Under the pieces are notes generated by a model. The model was not told the DNA's origin. It searched no databases and saw only the letters and a program-made list of their open reading frames with translations. From JANPEZ01 sp031423155 (lineage in GTDB: Bacteria > Actinomycetota > UBA4738 > HRBIN12): a stretch of 64,000 nt of DNA. Both the position numbers and the translations under genes were made by a program. This document shows, piece by piece, positions 45,017-54,135 of this stretch. Every line of letters begins with the position of its first letter. The stretch's first letter is position 1. The stretch is from positions 21,264 to 85,263 of the forward strand of contig JANPEZ010000010.1 of NCBI GenBank assembly GCA_031423155.1, written 5' to 3'.

Positions 45017-45621
45017 GACGTGTGCTCCTTTCGGCGAAGCGCCCGCGGTTCCCTGGCACGCTTCGTTCCCCCTCGGGTTGATGTGTTCCGAGCCTTCGAC
45101 GTTCCCGTGACGCGCTCGGCGGCGATGAGGCCCTCGAGCCAAGCGATGTCGGACTCAGTTGCGCTGCGTCCGTGCTCCATCAGCGCGAGGGTGTAGGTGT
45201 CTACCCGCTCGCGGGTGCCGCGCAGTGAGTCCTTGATGGTGCTGAGCCGATCCTCGAGGGTCGCGCGCCGGCGTTCCAGCAGGCGGATGCGCGTCTCGGG
45301 CGGCAGGTAGCGGAAGAACGCGAGGCGCACCCTGAAACGGGTGTCCTCCGTCGAGTTGTCGTGCGGCGTCTCCTGCAGCAGCTCGAAGAAGAGCTTCTCG
45401 CCCTTCTCGGTGATGGTGTAGGTGTTCTTGCGCCGGCCGCGCTCCTGCGGTCCGGCCGCCGACTCGATGGCCCCATCGGCCTCGAGGCGGCGCAGCGTCG
45501 GATAGAGCGAGCCGTAGGAGACCCTCCAGAAGCCTCCCAGCGAGTCGCTGAGCTCCCTGGAGAGCTGGTAGCCGTGCATCGACTGCTCCTTGAGCAGCCC
45601 CAAGATCGCGAGTTCTAGCAT
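45013..45621 (-). CDS. PadR-family transcriptional regulator
   Basis: A 202-residue PadR regulator. The winged helix starts at residue 1 ([17 protein letters not shown]) with [20 protein letters not shown] and the wing [17 protein letters not shown]; a helical PadR C-terminal domain follows to about 165, then a basic tail ([20 protein letters not shown]). Its gene is coupled to ino1. Three near-palindromic GATATATC-type sites lie just upstream, on and below the -10 element, so it most likely represses its own operon. Confidence 0.9.
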   Translation of the reverse strand: MLELAILGLLKEQSMHGYQLSRELSDSLGGFWRVSYGSLYPTLRRLEADGAIESAAGPQERGRRKNTYTITEKGEKLFFELLQETPHDNSTEDTRFRVRLAFFRYLPPETRIRLLERRRATLEDRLSTIKDSLRGTRERVDTYTLALMEHGRSATESDIAWLEGLIAAERVTGTSKARNTSTRGGTKRAREPRALRRKEHTS

Positions 45622-45657
45622 GTGGCGGTGGGCTTCCTTCCCTGGTTACTTCCGGGT

Positions 45658-45693
45658 CGATATATCGGTCCTATATATCGCTTTGATATATCT
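45658..45693. promoter_or_regulatory. Cluster of three GATATATC-type sites (candidate PadR operator)
   Basis: GATATATC occurs at 45659-45666 and 45685-45692, with TATATATCG between (45672-45680), spaced about 13 bases. The first upstream copy overlaps the predicted -10. AT-rich palindromes in such GC-rich DNA stand out and fit a PadR dimer array. Confidence 0.6.
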
Positions 45694-45718
45694 AACCGCT
45701 ATCCGGGGTAAGCGTCAA
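45689..45718 (-). promoter_or_regulatory. Predicted padR-ino1 promoter
   Basis: On the minus strand TTGACG (45718-45713) and TAGATA (45694-45689) are separated by 18 bp, a good housekeeping promoter. The -10 overlaps one operator copy. Confidence 0.55.
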
Positions 45719-45737
45719 CCTGGGTTGAGATCTGATC

Positions 45738-46916
45738 CTAGGCGGGAAGGGGATGGCGGCCGGCTCGCATGGCCAGGGCGGCGGACGCCAGCCCCAGAGC
45801 GCCGCAGGCTATCCATACGGCCTGCGGCCGTGCGTGGAAGACGGCCGTGCCCGCCACTGGCCCGACGATGGCGGCCATACCGAACATCATCCCGAAGGCG
45901 GCCTGATAGCGGCCTCGCAGGTGCTCGGGCGAACGCTCAGCGATGAAGGCGCTGGCCGGAGGGGACTCGATGATCTCCCCGAAGGTGTAGATGAAGACGC
46001 ACACCACGAGCGCAGGGACTGTACGGGCGAAGCCGACGAGGAAGAACCCGAGGCCGAGTAGGAACGAGCCGAGGGCGACCATCCTGGCGGCCTGATGCCG
46101 CTGGGTCCAGGCCGACATCGGAAGTTCGGCGATGACGCAGATGACCCCGTTCAGGGACAACAACAGTCCGTACGTCTCGTTCGAGAGCCGACTCGCGGTC
46201 ACGTGCAGGGCGAAGGTCGTGAGCGCCTGCATGTAGATGACGGCGGCGCAGAAGATGGCGGCCAGGAAGAGCAGCAGGCCTCGATCCGCCAGGAGCGACT
46301 TCGTGGCTTCTCCTCGGCGCTCGTCGACGCGCGCGCTTCGAACGCCGTGGGGCAGAGCTATAAGCGAGACGACGCCGAACGCGACCGACGTGGCCGCGTC
46401 GGCCGCGAAGAGGACGAAGAACGATCGCGAGGCCATGAGCCCTCCGATCGCCGGCCCGAAAGCCCACCCGGCGTTCACCGCCAGGCGGTAGAGCGCGAAC
46501 GCGGTCACACGCTGCTCGGCCGGGATCAGATCCGCGATCAGCGCCGAGCTCGCCGGACGGTACAGTTCGGCGAACAAACCCACGAGGGCCGTCAGCGGCA
46601 AGATCATGCCCAAGGTGCTCGCCTGTGAAAGGGCCAGGGTCGATGCGGCCGAACCGAACATCGAAAGGGCGACCGAGTTCCGCCGGCCGATGCGATCGGC
46701 GAGAAGTCCTCCGATCGATACCGCTCCGATGCCGCCGACTCCGTACATAGCGACGGCGATCCCGGCCTGCGGCGCCGAATATCCGAGATCTCTCAGGTAG
46801 AGAACAAGGAAAGGGAGCACGAATGTGCCGAAGCGGTTGATGAAGCTGCCCCCGAACAAGATCCAGGCGGTGCGCGGCATCGCGCGGACGTTGACTCGGA
46901 GCGTGGATTCGGTCAC
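45738..46916 (-). CDS. MFS transporter (drug/efflux type)
   Basis: A 392-residue major-facilitator protein with 12 predicted membrane segments. Signatures include GLLADRIGRRNSVALSMFG between helices 2 and 3, LYRPASSALIADLIP, and LRGRYQAAFGMMF in the second half. It resembles the MdtH/YceL type of efflux proteins. It starts 6 bp after the PPOX-fold gene, so the two may be co-transcribed, perhaps with the amine oxidase. Substrate unknown. Confidence 0.87.
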   Translation of the reverse strand: MTESTLRVNVRAMPRTAWILFGGSFINRFGTFVLPFLVLYLRDLGYSAPQAGIAVAMYGVGGIGAVSIGGLLADRIGRRNSVALSMFGSAASTLALSQASTLGMILPLTALVGLFAELYRPASSALIADLIPAEQRVTAFALYRLAVNAGWAFGPAIGGLMASRSFFVLFAADAATSVAFGVVSLIALPHGVRSARVDERRGEATKSLLADRGLLLFLAAIFCAAVIYMQALTTFALHVTASRLSNETYGLLLSLNGVICVIAELPMSAWTQRHQAARMVALGSFLLGLGFFLVGFARTVPALVVCVFIYTFGEIIESPPASAFIAERSPEHLRGRYQAAFGMMFGMAAIVGPVAGTAVFHARPQAVWIACGALGLASAALAMRAGRHPLPA

Positions 46917-46922
46917 GAGGGG

Positions 46923-47591
46923 CTAGCGCCCGGGTCGCCGGTAGTCCGTGACGTATCCCGGAGTCGGGATGCCCTCCTTGAGCAGGGGGTCGGGGATCGG
47001 ATTGCCGTAGGTCTGAGATATGGGAAGGATGCCGGCCCAGTAGGTGCCTGCGTAGTCCTGCTCGGGATCCTCAGCCTGACCGGTCGAGACCTTGGCGGAG
47101 GCCTCGGCGAGCGGCAGCGCCAGGAAGAGCGTCTGCTTGAGCTCCTCGGCGCTGGGCATGCGCGAGTCCTGGCCCCGTCCCTCGGCGACGTGGTTCGTTA
47201 TCGCGCGCGCGACGACCTCGAGCTCGGCCGGGTCGGTGACCTCACGCGCCGTGCCGTAGACGATCACCGACCGGTAGTTCATCGAGTGCTCGAACATCGA
47301 TCGGGCGAAGCGGATGCCGTCGATAAGGGTTACGCACACGGACACGTCGATGCCGTCCCTCAGAGCCTTCAGCGTTCGGCTGGCGGCCGATCCATGGAAG
47401 TAGAGGACGTCTCCGATCCGAACGTGGATCGTCGGGATGACCCGAGGGCCTTGCTCGGTGGAGTACCCGACGTGGCAGATGAGGGCCTCGTCCAAGATGG
47501 CGGCGATGCTCTCGGGGTCGTAGACGCCCAACTCGGGCAGGCGTTTGACCTGCGTACGGGCGGTGGGAGGCGAGGCCTTGTCGGCGGACAT
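46923..47591 (-). CDS. Pyridoxamine 5'-phosphate oxidase-fold flavoprotein (Nim-like)
   Basis: A 222-residue split-barrel protein. The pattern AALDEALICHVGYST-like start (IAAILDEALICHVGYS), PRVIPTIHVRIGDVLYFHG and SVCVTLIDGIRFARSMFEHS followed by MNYRSVIVYG is typical of the PPOX/Nim group that binds FMN. A C-terminal part with the aromatic YAGTYWAGILPI follows. The substrate may be a nitro compound, a flavin-like cofactor or haem; it cannot be read from sequence. It lies 21 bp after the amine oxidase. Confidence 0.85.
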   Translation of the reverse strand: MSADKASPPTARTQVKRLPELGVYDPESIAAILDEALICHVGYSTEQGPRVIPTIHVRIGDVLYFHGSAASRTLKALRDGIDVSVCVTLIDGIRFARSMFEHSMNYRSVIVYGTAREVTDPAELEVVARAITNHVAEGRGQDSRMPSAEELKQTLFLALPLAEASAKVSTGQAEDPEQDYAGTYWAGILPISQTYGNPIPDPLLKEGIPTPGYVTDYRRPGR

Positions 47592-47612
47592 GCGGGGCAG
47601 CTTAGCGGCTCG

Positions 47613-49265
47613 CTAGGTGACCTCGCGAGCCACGCGGAAGCCCGACTCGACCGCGCCGTTCATGGTTCCGCTATGGATGTATGTGGCGGTTGCCTCTCCC
47701 GCGAAGTGGACGTTTCCCTGGTGCCTGCCCTGGACCCCCTCGAAGGAAGTGAACCCTCCCGTCCGGCAGTAGGAGTAGCTGCCCTTGACCCAGGGATCGT
47801 TCGACCAGTTGTCGACGTAGGTCTGTCCGGCGATCGCTTCAGCCGCGCTGCCGGGGAAGATCGTGTCGACCGCGGCGAGAGCGTCGGACAAGACGGCGCC
47901 GGCGGCCAGGCCGTGAGCCGGCGTCGCTCCGTAGTCGCGGTTGTTCATGAACACGAGGACCGACGGGTCCCTGGCCAGGTAGCTCGCCTGCCAGACGGCT
48001 TGAGTCACCAGATCACTTACCGCGTCGCCGGTGCTGCTCGATAGCTTCCAGGGTTGACCGTGGAACTGGAAGTTGAACTTGGTTGTGTTCCCGAGGGCTT
48101 CCTGCGCGATCCAGCGCCTAGTTGCGGCGCCGAAACCCGCTGCGCTGCAGTCGACATCGCGGAGTGTGGTTACCGGCAGGGTCAGGATCGCCTTGTCGGC
48201 GACGACGGCGCTGGTGGCGCCTCCTCCGGTGTCGAAGGTCAGCACGACCTTTCCGTCCGCTCGCTGCCTCAGGGCAACGAGCTGGTGTCCAAGGTGCAGG
48301 CTCCCGGGCTGAAGGTGCCTCTTCAGCGCCGTCGCCAGGGTGTCGTTGCCGCCCGGTACGGCGTAGCGCTCGTCGTAGCCGCCGCCTCTCCAGATGGTTC
48401 CCTCCTCAAGGATCTGATGGATGGAGGAAGCCAGATCGGCGCTGCCGCCGTACTCGACTCCGAGATCGTTCGCGACGTAGGCGCCCGCCGGCGTAGAGGT
48501 GCCGTAGTCCGTTTCGGTGTCGAGGAAGTCCGCGACCGACATCGCGTCGTAGGTGCGCGCGGCCGCGTTGTTGTCATCGAAGGTAGGGATGTGGTGACCG
48601 ATCGCACGCCAGGCCTTCCAGCCCCGGTTGTGGATCTGGGCGATACCGACCTTCAGCTCGGCCCAGGTCCAGAAGCGGCCCTGGAACCAGTAGCGCTCGT
48701 GCCCGCCCGGGTAGCGGAGCCAGGTGTCGACCATCGGCCAGAGCCCGAGCTCCCTGAGCAGACCCTGGATCACGTCCTCGTTCGAGCTGATCCCCGAAGG
48801 ACCTGCCTCGGTGTACTGGCCACGGGCGAGTGTGCGGATCGTGCGGGCGCGACCACCGACCCTGTGCTGGGCCTCGTAGACGGCCACTTGCCAGCCGCGC
48901 AGCTGTTGGATGCGATAGGCGGCTGTGAGTCCGGCGAACCCGGCGCCCACGACGACGACTCGAGGTTGCGACGCAGCACGCCCCCGCGTGAGCGGAAGCA
49001 GCGCGGCTCCCGCCCCCAAGATCGCGGCCGTCCGCATGAACTCGCGGCGGGAGAAGCGGCCCTCGTTGAGCCAGGCCGCGCGTTCGGTGGCCAGGCGTCG
49101 GCGCGGTTCCAGGTCATCTGAGAACTCCAGTGATCGCGCCAGCTCGCATTCGTAGCGCGATTCGCCGGCGCCGAAGATGTCCTCGATGGGCAGGCCGGTC
49201 CTGCCCGCCTCGACTAGCGCGGCCCGGTATCGCTTGGTCTTCTGGTTGAGCCTGCTGCGCGGCAT
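47613..49265 (-). CDS. Flavin-containing amine oxidase with internal Tat-like signal
   Basis: A 550-residue FAD-dependent amine oxidase. A Tat motif SRREFMR with the hydrophobic stretch TAAILGAGAALLPL lies at about residues 72-92, unusually far in; an acidic/basic arm precedes it. The FAD loop is VVVVGAGFAGLTAAYRIQQL, followed by EAQHRVGGRARTIR. The FAD end is HFAGEATATYIHSGTMNGAVESG. The enzyme should be exported folded, if the Tat motif works from this position. Related enzymes oxidise polyamines or aromatic amines, or amino acids; the substrate is unknown. Confidence 0.88.
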   Translation of the reverse strand: MPRSRLNQKTKRYRAALVEAGRTGLPIEDIFGAGESRYECELARSLEFSDDLEPRRRLATERAAWLNEGRFSRREFMRTAAILGAGAALLPLTRGRAASQPRVVVVGAGFAGLTAAYRIQQLRGWQVAVYEAQHRVGGRARTIRTLARGQYTEAGPSGISSNEDVIQGLLRELGLWPMVDTWLRYPGGHERYWFQGRFWTWAELKVGIAQIHNRGWKAWRAIGHHIPTFDDNNAAARTYDAMSVADFLDTETDYGTSTPAGAYVANDLGVEYGGSADLASSIHQILEEGTIWRGGGYDERYAVPGGNDTLATALKRHLQPGSLHLGHQLVALRQRADGKVVLTFDTGGGATSAVVADKAILTLPVTTLRDVDCSAAGFGAATRRWIAQEALGNTTKFNFQFHGQPWKLSSSTGDAVSDLVTQAVWQASYLARDPSVLVFMNNRDYGATPAHGLAAGAVLSDALAAVDTIFPGSAAEAIAGQTYVDNWSNDPWVKGSYSYCRTGGFTSFEGVQGRHQGNVHFAGEATATYIHSGTMNGAVESGFRVAREVT

Positions 49266-49304
49266 GGGCCACCCCCGTCGCAGATAACTTCGGCGATCGA
49301 GGGT

Positions 49305-52300
49305 CTAAGTCTGAAGGCCCCGAAGTGCCCGCGCGTGCAGCTCCGCGGCCCAGACCTCGAGCAGGGTCCAGCCGCCGGCGCGCGCGGCCTCTTCGGCCCG
49401 TGAGGCCGAGCCAGCCGCCCTGGGGTCGCCCACGGCCAAGAACACCTCGGCCTCGATGAGGTCGACCTCCGCGGTCTCGGCTTCGGCCCCGACCTCGATG
49501 AGGATCTTGCGGGCCTGGGTCAGGCGCCGCTTCGCAAGGTCCGGGCGCCCAGCTCGCAGGGCCGGGCGTGCGCTCGCCAGAACACCCATCGCGCGGAGAT
49601 GGCGCGCTCCCGCCCGGTCGGCGATCGAGATCACCTTTCGGGACAGCTGCTCGGCCTCCTCCGGAGGCAGCGCGACTCCCCCGGCGAGTGCTTCGATCAG
49701 CAGGCTGTCCGCCTCGACCCATCTGTCGCCGGCCTCATGTGCCAGCGGTTGGGCTGCCCTGGCATCGCGGATGGCCGCACGGAACATCCTGGAGTAGTAG
49801 GAGTTGTAGGCGCTCGTTCGAAGCAGGTTGGCCCGCGATCGCTCGTCTCCTTGCTCCTCGGCTATCTCTCGCGCCTGTCTGATGTGTTCGTCGAACTCTT
49901 CGCCACCGACTATCGAGAGCAGATATGCCAGGTCGAGCAAGACCGTCATCCGGCCGAAGACGTCTCGCGATCTAACGAAGAGGGCGAGGGAGCGCCGCAG
50001 GAGATCGACCTGCGGTGCTATGCCCTCGAATCGGACGGCTTCGGACATCCGCTGCAGGGTCCACGCCCTTCCTTGGGTGTCCTTCGCGGCTTCGAACATC
50101 GTTAGCGCCTCATCGAGCTGACGCCGGGCGAGGTCGATGTTGGCGATGTCGGAGTTGGATCGGCCAAGGGTCAGCAGCGCTCTCGCGCGAAGGTCCTGCC
50201 GGCCGATCGTTTCCGCCAGTTCGAGGGCGTGCCCGGCCTCGAGATCGGCCTCGGGGTGTCGGGCCAGCTCCACAAGGCACTCGGCTCGGCCGACCGATGC
50301 CTCGGAGAGGGCAGCCGTGTTTCCAGCCGCTTGCGCGGCCGCCGCCGCTCGCACGAATATCTCCTCGGCCTGTCGAGGTTGAAACGCGAAAGCGACTGCC
50401 CCCCAGCGGTTCAGGTAGGAGGCCGCCAGACCGGGGACTTCGGGATCCGAGTCGGGCCCAGTGCGGCTTCTAGACAGGAGCCAGGCTTGCTCGAAGTGAT
50501 GAGCCAGAGCAGCCGCGTCGGCCCGGCTCTCACGTCTGCTCCGCAGCCAGTCCGCCACTATCCGGTGCTTCGCCGCACGCTCTGCCCGGGGGAGCGACTC
50601 GTATGCAACGTCGCGGATCAACCGGTGTTTGAAGGCAAGCTCCGAGCCTTCAACCGGCAGGAAAAGATCGCGGGCCACGAGATCTCGGGCGATGGCGGTG
50701 ATCGGCCGCCCGGTCAGGCGTTTCACCAGTGTGGCGGGAGCCGAGTCCCCGCAAACCGCGAGGTTCGCGAGCAGGTCTCTCGCGTCGGGCCCGAGTGCGT
50801 CGAGCCGAGCGGTGATGAGCGCGCGCAGGGTGTCCGGGATCGAATCTAGTGCGCCCTGATCGGTCAGTTCCCATCGTCCGGCGACGGCGCGAAGTCCGCC
50901 GGTCTCAGCCAGCATGCGCGCGCCCTCCTCCAGATAGAGGGGGTTGCCGTCGGCGCGTTGCACGAGTCGCTCGGCAACGCGCTCGGGCAGTCGCGAGCCG
51001 AGGATCAAGTCGGCCATCGTTCGCATCTTCCGCGCGGGTATCGAGTCCAGATGCATGGTCAGTGAGCCCCGCACCGTCGGCGCGGGTTCGCGCCGGGTAA
51101 GCCCCAGGAACAGGATCGGGCCGTTCCAGGGGTCGGCGGCGGCTTCCTCCAGGAGGTCGATCAGGTCCGGATCGGCCCACTGAAGGTCGTCGATCTGAAC
51201 CACGACAGTCTTCCTTCGGGCGAGGGCCTCGATCACGGAACGCGCGGCGGGTTCGACGGTCTGTGAACGGCCGATGGCCCGCGGTGTCGCGCGATCGTCG
51301 CGACCCAGCAGGAGGCTGACCTGCCTTAAGAAACGCTCTACTCCTCCTCTCGTCAGTTCCCGCGCTCTCAGCTCCAACGCGCGCTCGGCCTCCTCGGCGC
51401 CCCTGCCGGGGATAGCTCCGGGCTTCAAGCCCAGCTGGATGCGCACCGCGTCGGCGATCGCGAAGATGGGCAGGTGCTGTCCGTAGGGCGGACACCTGCC
51501 GGGAAGCCACGTGACCCGCGCGCCCACGCGCCGGCTGAACTCGCCGGACAGGCGCGACTTGCCGATCCCCGGATCGCCTTCGATCACCAGAACTCGAGAT
51601 CGCTTCGTTCGCCGAACATGCGCGACCTCCTGGCCCAGGCGTGCGATCGCCTCGGTCCGGTCAACGAAGATGACCGAACCGTCGCGACGAGGCCTTCCCG
51701 CGGGGGCACTGGTAGAGGCGGCGAGCGCCTCGTAAACGGTGACTTCCTCCTCCTTGCCCTTGACCTTGCGTGAGCGCCTCGGGCCGTACTCGATGGTGTG
51801 CCGGGTCAGGGCGTGGACCGGCGCTCCCACCAGCACCTCTCCGGATCGAGCCAGACCCGCCAGCCGCGCGGCGGTGTTCACCGTGTCACCCGTTACCGAG
51901 AATCCGCCCGCCTCCCGCGAGGGTGCCACGAGTACCTCGCCGGAGTTGACCCCCGAGTGCAGAGCGGGGATGTGCACGGCTCCGGCCGGCGCTTCGGAGT
52001 TCAGTCGCTCGACCTCGTCCCGGAGAGCGAGCGCCGATCGCACGGCTCGTTCGGCGTCGTCCTCGTGTCCGGAGGGGACCCCGAATACGGCCATGAAGCC
52101 GTCGCCCATCACCTGAGGGACGGTGCCGCCGAACTCCTGCACTACGAGGCGCAGCTTGGTCATCGCCGGCCTGATGAAGGCATGGACCTCTTCCGGATCC
52201 AGCGACTCGGCCAAGGCCGTGTACCCGCTGAGGTCGGCGAACAGGACCGTCACGAGCTTGCGTTCAGCAGGAGCGGCGGGCTCTCCGCACCTCGGGCAGA

Positions 52301-52358
52301 TCCGGGCGTCGCGAGGAAGGGCCGCGTGGCACGACGAGCAGGTTCGACCAGCGCCCAC
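49305..52358 (-). CDS. Zinc-ribbon/class III cyclase/AAA ATPase/TPR multidomain signalling protein
   Basis: A 1017-residue cytoplasmic protein. A zinc ribbon (Cys7, Cys10, Cys21, Cys24) is followed by a class III nucleotide cyclase domain (about 35-215) with metal aspartates Asp42 (ADLSG) and Asp86 (MGDG). A P-loop ATPase (about 235-560) has Walker A GDPGIGKSRL, and a helical/TPR-like part runs to the end. The usual adenine-reading Lys position before the GD motif is Gln82 (PQVMGD), so substrate choice or activity may be altered. Such proteins are common in actinobacteria and act as large regulators. It is 16 bp after the RAM protein gene. Confidence 0.88.
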   Translation of the reverse strand: MGAGRTCSSCHAALPRDARICPRCGEPAAPAERKLVTVLFADLSGYTALAESLDPEEVHAFIRPAMTKLRLVVQEFGGTVPQVMGDGFMAVFGVPSGHEDDAERAVRSALALRDEVERLNSEAPAGAVHIPALHSGVNSGEVLVAPSREAGGFSVTGDTVNTAARLAGLARSGEVLVGAPVHALTRHTIEYGPRRSRKVKGKEEEVTVYEALAASTSAPAGRPRRDGSVIFVDRTEAIARLGQEVAHVRRTKRSRVLVIEGDPGIGKSRLSGEFSRRVGARVTWLPGRCPPYGQHLPIFAIADAVRIQLGLKPGAIPGRGAEEAERALELRARELTRGGVERFLRQVSLLLGRDDRATPRAIGRSQTVEPAARSVIEALARRKTVVVQIDDLQWADPDLIDLLEEAAADPWNGPILFLGLTRREPAPTVRGSLTMHLDSIPARKMRTMADLILGSRLPERVAERLVQRADGNPLYLEEGARMLAETGGLRAVAGRWELTDQGALDSIPDTLRALITARLDALGPDARDLLANLAVCGDSAPATLVKRLTGRPITAIARDLVARDLFLPVEGSELAFKHRLIRDVAYESLPRAERAAKHRIVADWLRSRRESRADAAALAHHFEQAWLLSRSRTGPDSDPEVPGLAASYLNRWGAVAFAFQPRQAEEIFVRAAAAAQAAGNTAALSEASVGRAECLVELARHPEADLEAGHALELAETIGRQDLRARALLTLGRSNSDIANIDLARRQLDEALTMFEAAKDTQGRAWTLQRMSEAVRFEGIAPQVDLLRRSLALFVRSRDVFGRMTVLLDLAYLLSIVGGEEFDEHIRQAREIAEEQGDERSRANLLRTSAYNSYYSRMFRAAIRDARAAQPLAHEAGDRWVEADSLLIEALAGGVALPPEEAEQLSRKVISIADRAGARHLRAMGVLASARPALRAGRPDLAKRRLTQARKILIEVGAEAETAEVDLIEAEVFLAVGDPRAAGSASRAEEAARAGGWTLLEVWAAELHARALRGLQT

Positions 52359-52374
52359 CCCGACCGATCCGGCG

Positions 52375-52887
52375 CTACTCGTTCTCGTTGCTCATGAAGT
52401 TCGTCACCGTGCCGCGGATACCTTGAACCTGCTGGAGCTGACCCAAGAGCCGGTCCGACACTTCGTCGTAGGAGTCTCCGCCCATCCCCAAGAGGATGTC
52501 GTAGTCGCCGGCGACGATGGCGACGCCGAGTGTTCCATCGAGTCCGGCAACGGCTTCCAGCACCTGTTCGGCCATCCCGGGCTGAACGCGTATCCGCGAG
52601 AGCGATTCGACCGCGAGCACGGGTATCCAGCGGCGTGGCACCGGCATGGGAGGGAACGTTCGAACGACGATCGAGGTGTCGGTGTCGCGCGCGCCGGCAT
52701 CTCGGATGCGCCGCTGAACGATGCGCTGTATAGACCTGATGGAGGGAGCATCGATCGCGACGAACGCATCGTGCGGGCCGGCGACCGGCGCTACGAACCT
52801 GATCTCCCCGGGAGTCTCCTCGTTGAGTCCAACGAGCCTCCCGACGGTCTCTTCGTCTGCCTGTCGAACGAATACGTACGCGTCCAT
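52375..52887 (-). CDS. Tandem RAM-domain (Lrp/AsnC ligand-binding) protein without HTH
   Basis: A 170-residue protein made of two Lrp/AsnC-type RAM (ligand-binding) domains (about 1-80 and 88-165); the second has LSRIRVQPGMAEQVLEAVAG, VAIVAGDYDILLGMGG and VTNFMSN, which match AsnC_trans_reg. There is no DNA-binding helix-turn-helix, so it is a stand-alone sensor-type protein. It may bind amino acids and form rings. It precedes the cyclase-ATPase gene by 16 bp; a link in signalling is possible but unproven. Confidence 0.82.
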   Translation of the reverse strand: MDAYVFVRQADEETVGRLVGLNEETPGEIRFVAPVAGPHDAFVAIDAPSIRSIQRIVQRRIRDAGARDTDTSIVVRTFPPMPVPRRWIPVLAVESLSRIRVQPGMAEQVLEAVAGLDGTLGVAIVAGDYDILLGMGGDSYDEVSDRLLGQLQQVQGIRGTVTNFMSNENE

Positions 52888-52996
52888 GACCTGCCCCCCC
52901 TTACCGTCGTTCCCGGATGGCTATCCAACAACTTCGGCGCCCCGGAAAGCAACCGTCGTGCCCGGAGTTAAGCCGGTTTCAAGTTCGGATCGGACC

Positions 52997-53836
52997 TCAG
53001 TCGGCGGTCTGGTCCCTCAGGAAGCGCTCTATCTCGGAGGCCAGATCGTCGCCCGAGGGGAGCTTCTCGTCGGGTGCGGCCGATTCGAGTTGCTCCAGGT
53101 ACTGACGGGTGTCCTCGTCCGAGGCGACCGCCAGGTCCAGCCGCTGGCGCTGTGCCATGGCGTCTTCGGGCAGAGAGCCGAGGCCGACGTTGACGCCCAG
53201 GTGACGTTCGAGATGCTCGATCAGAGCGATGGAGGCCGCCGAGTACGGTCCTCCCACGTAGTGAGGGACCTGCGCGTAGAAGCCCACCGACGGGATCCCG
53301 GCTTCCATGACCGTCATCTCCACAACCGAGATCGCGGCGGAGGGAACCCGCAGTAAACCCTGCGGCCCCTGATCCTCGTCGGTGTGCAGCAGTCCCTGTT
53401 TCGACGCGGTCGCGAACACCGTGGTCGTCCGGGTGTGCGGCGTGGCGGCGGGGATGGCACCGAGAGTTACCCACTGAACCACACCGAGTCGCAGGGCCAG
53501 GTCGGCGATATCGCTGCCGAGTTCGCGCCATGAGAAGTCCGGCTCAGGCCCGACGAGTACGAGCAGGTCGCGTCCGCTCACGTGTCGGCGACGGATCGAA
53601 ACATCCGGCCAAGCGATGTGATTCAGGACTCCGTCGATGACGTCGAGGACCGGCCGGCGCGAGCGGTAGTCGGTGAGAGCATCCGAGTCGAAGGTAGCGA
53701 TGACGTCGGTGCCACTCGAGAGGTGGTTCGCCGCACCCGTGGCTGCGCCCGCCGCGTCGATCCATCCGTCGAATGCGCCGATCAGCACTGGCGCGACGAG
53801 CCCGTCGACCGATCCGACCATCCGATACGTCGCCAT
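52997..53836 (-). CDS. PAC2-family protein
   Basis: A 279-residue PAC2 (proteasome-assembly-chaperone-like) protein. Marks are VLIGAFDGWIDAAGAATGAANHL at the start, RRPVLDVIDGV, and PSVGFYAQVPHYVGGPYSAAS with EHLERHLGVNVGL. These proteins are common in actinobacteria that have proteasomes or Pup ligation genes, but the bacterial role is not clear. ATG 53836 is the chosen start; 109 bp separate its stop from the tandem-RAM gene. It faces the small gene at 53938 across 101 bp. Confidence 0.88.
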   Translation of the reverse strand: MATYRMVGSVDGLVAPVLIGAFDGWIDAAGAATGAANHLSSGTDVIATFDSDALTDYRSRRPVLDVIDGVLNHIAWPDVSIRRRHVSGRDLLVLVGPEPDFSWRELGSDIADLALRLGVVQWVTLGAIPAATPHTRTTTVFATASKQGLLHTDEDQGPQGLLRVPSAAISVVEMTVMEAGIPSVGFYAQVPHYVGGPYSAASIALIEHLERHLGVNVGLGSLPEDAMAQRQRLDLAVASDEDTRQYLEQLESAAPDEKLPSGDDLASEIERFLRDQTAD

Positions 53837-53937
53837 GCACCCAAGGATAGGCGGGTTGGCTTCGATAGACCTTCGGCCCCCTAGCGCCGGTGCGGCCGAG
53901 GGGTAGATACTTGCGGGACGCAGACCGGGAGGGATAG

Positions 53938-54132
53938 ATGCGCACAGAGATCCATTTCGTGGACGGTAAAAGCGCGGTCTACGACGATGACTCCGACGTC
54001 AAGACCTCCGACCACGGCGTCGAGATCACTCAGGGGGAGGGAGCGGCAGCGATCCGCATCCTGTTCCCGTGGAACCGCATCGAGAAGATCACCCAGATGG
54101 GCCCTGAGATCGCCGCCACGTACCGGATCTGA
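53938..54132 (+). CDS. Small conserved-type hypothetical protein
   Basis: A 64-residue protein with GGGAGGG 4 bases before ATG 53938. Strand-rich: MRTEIHFVDGKSAVYDDD, GVEITQGEGAAAIRILFPWN, RIEKITQ. It looks like a small SH3-like beta-barrel fold. No family can be named. It converges with the GNAT gene (3 bp apart). Confidence 0.65.
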   Translation: MRTEIHFVDGKSAVYDDDSDVKTSDHGVEITQGEGAAAIRILFPWNRIEKITQMGPEIAATYRI

Positions 54133-54135
54133 ACC

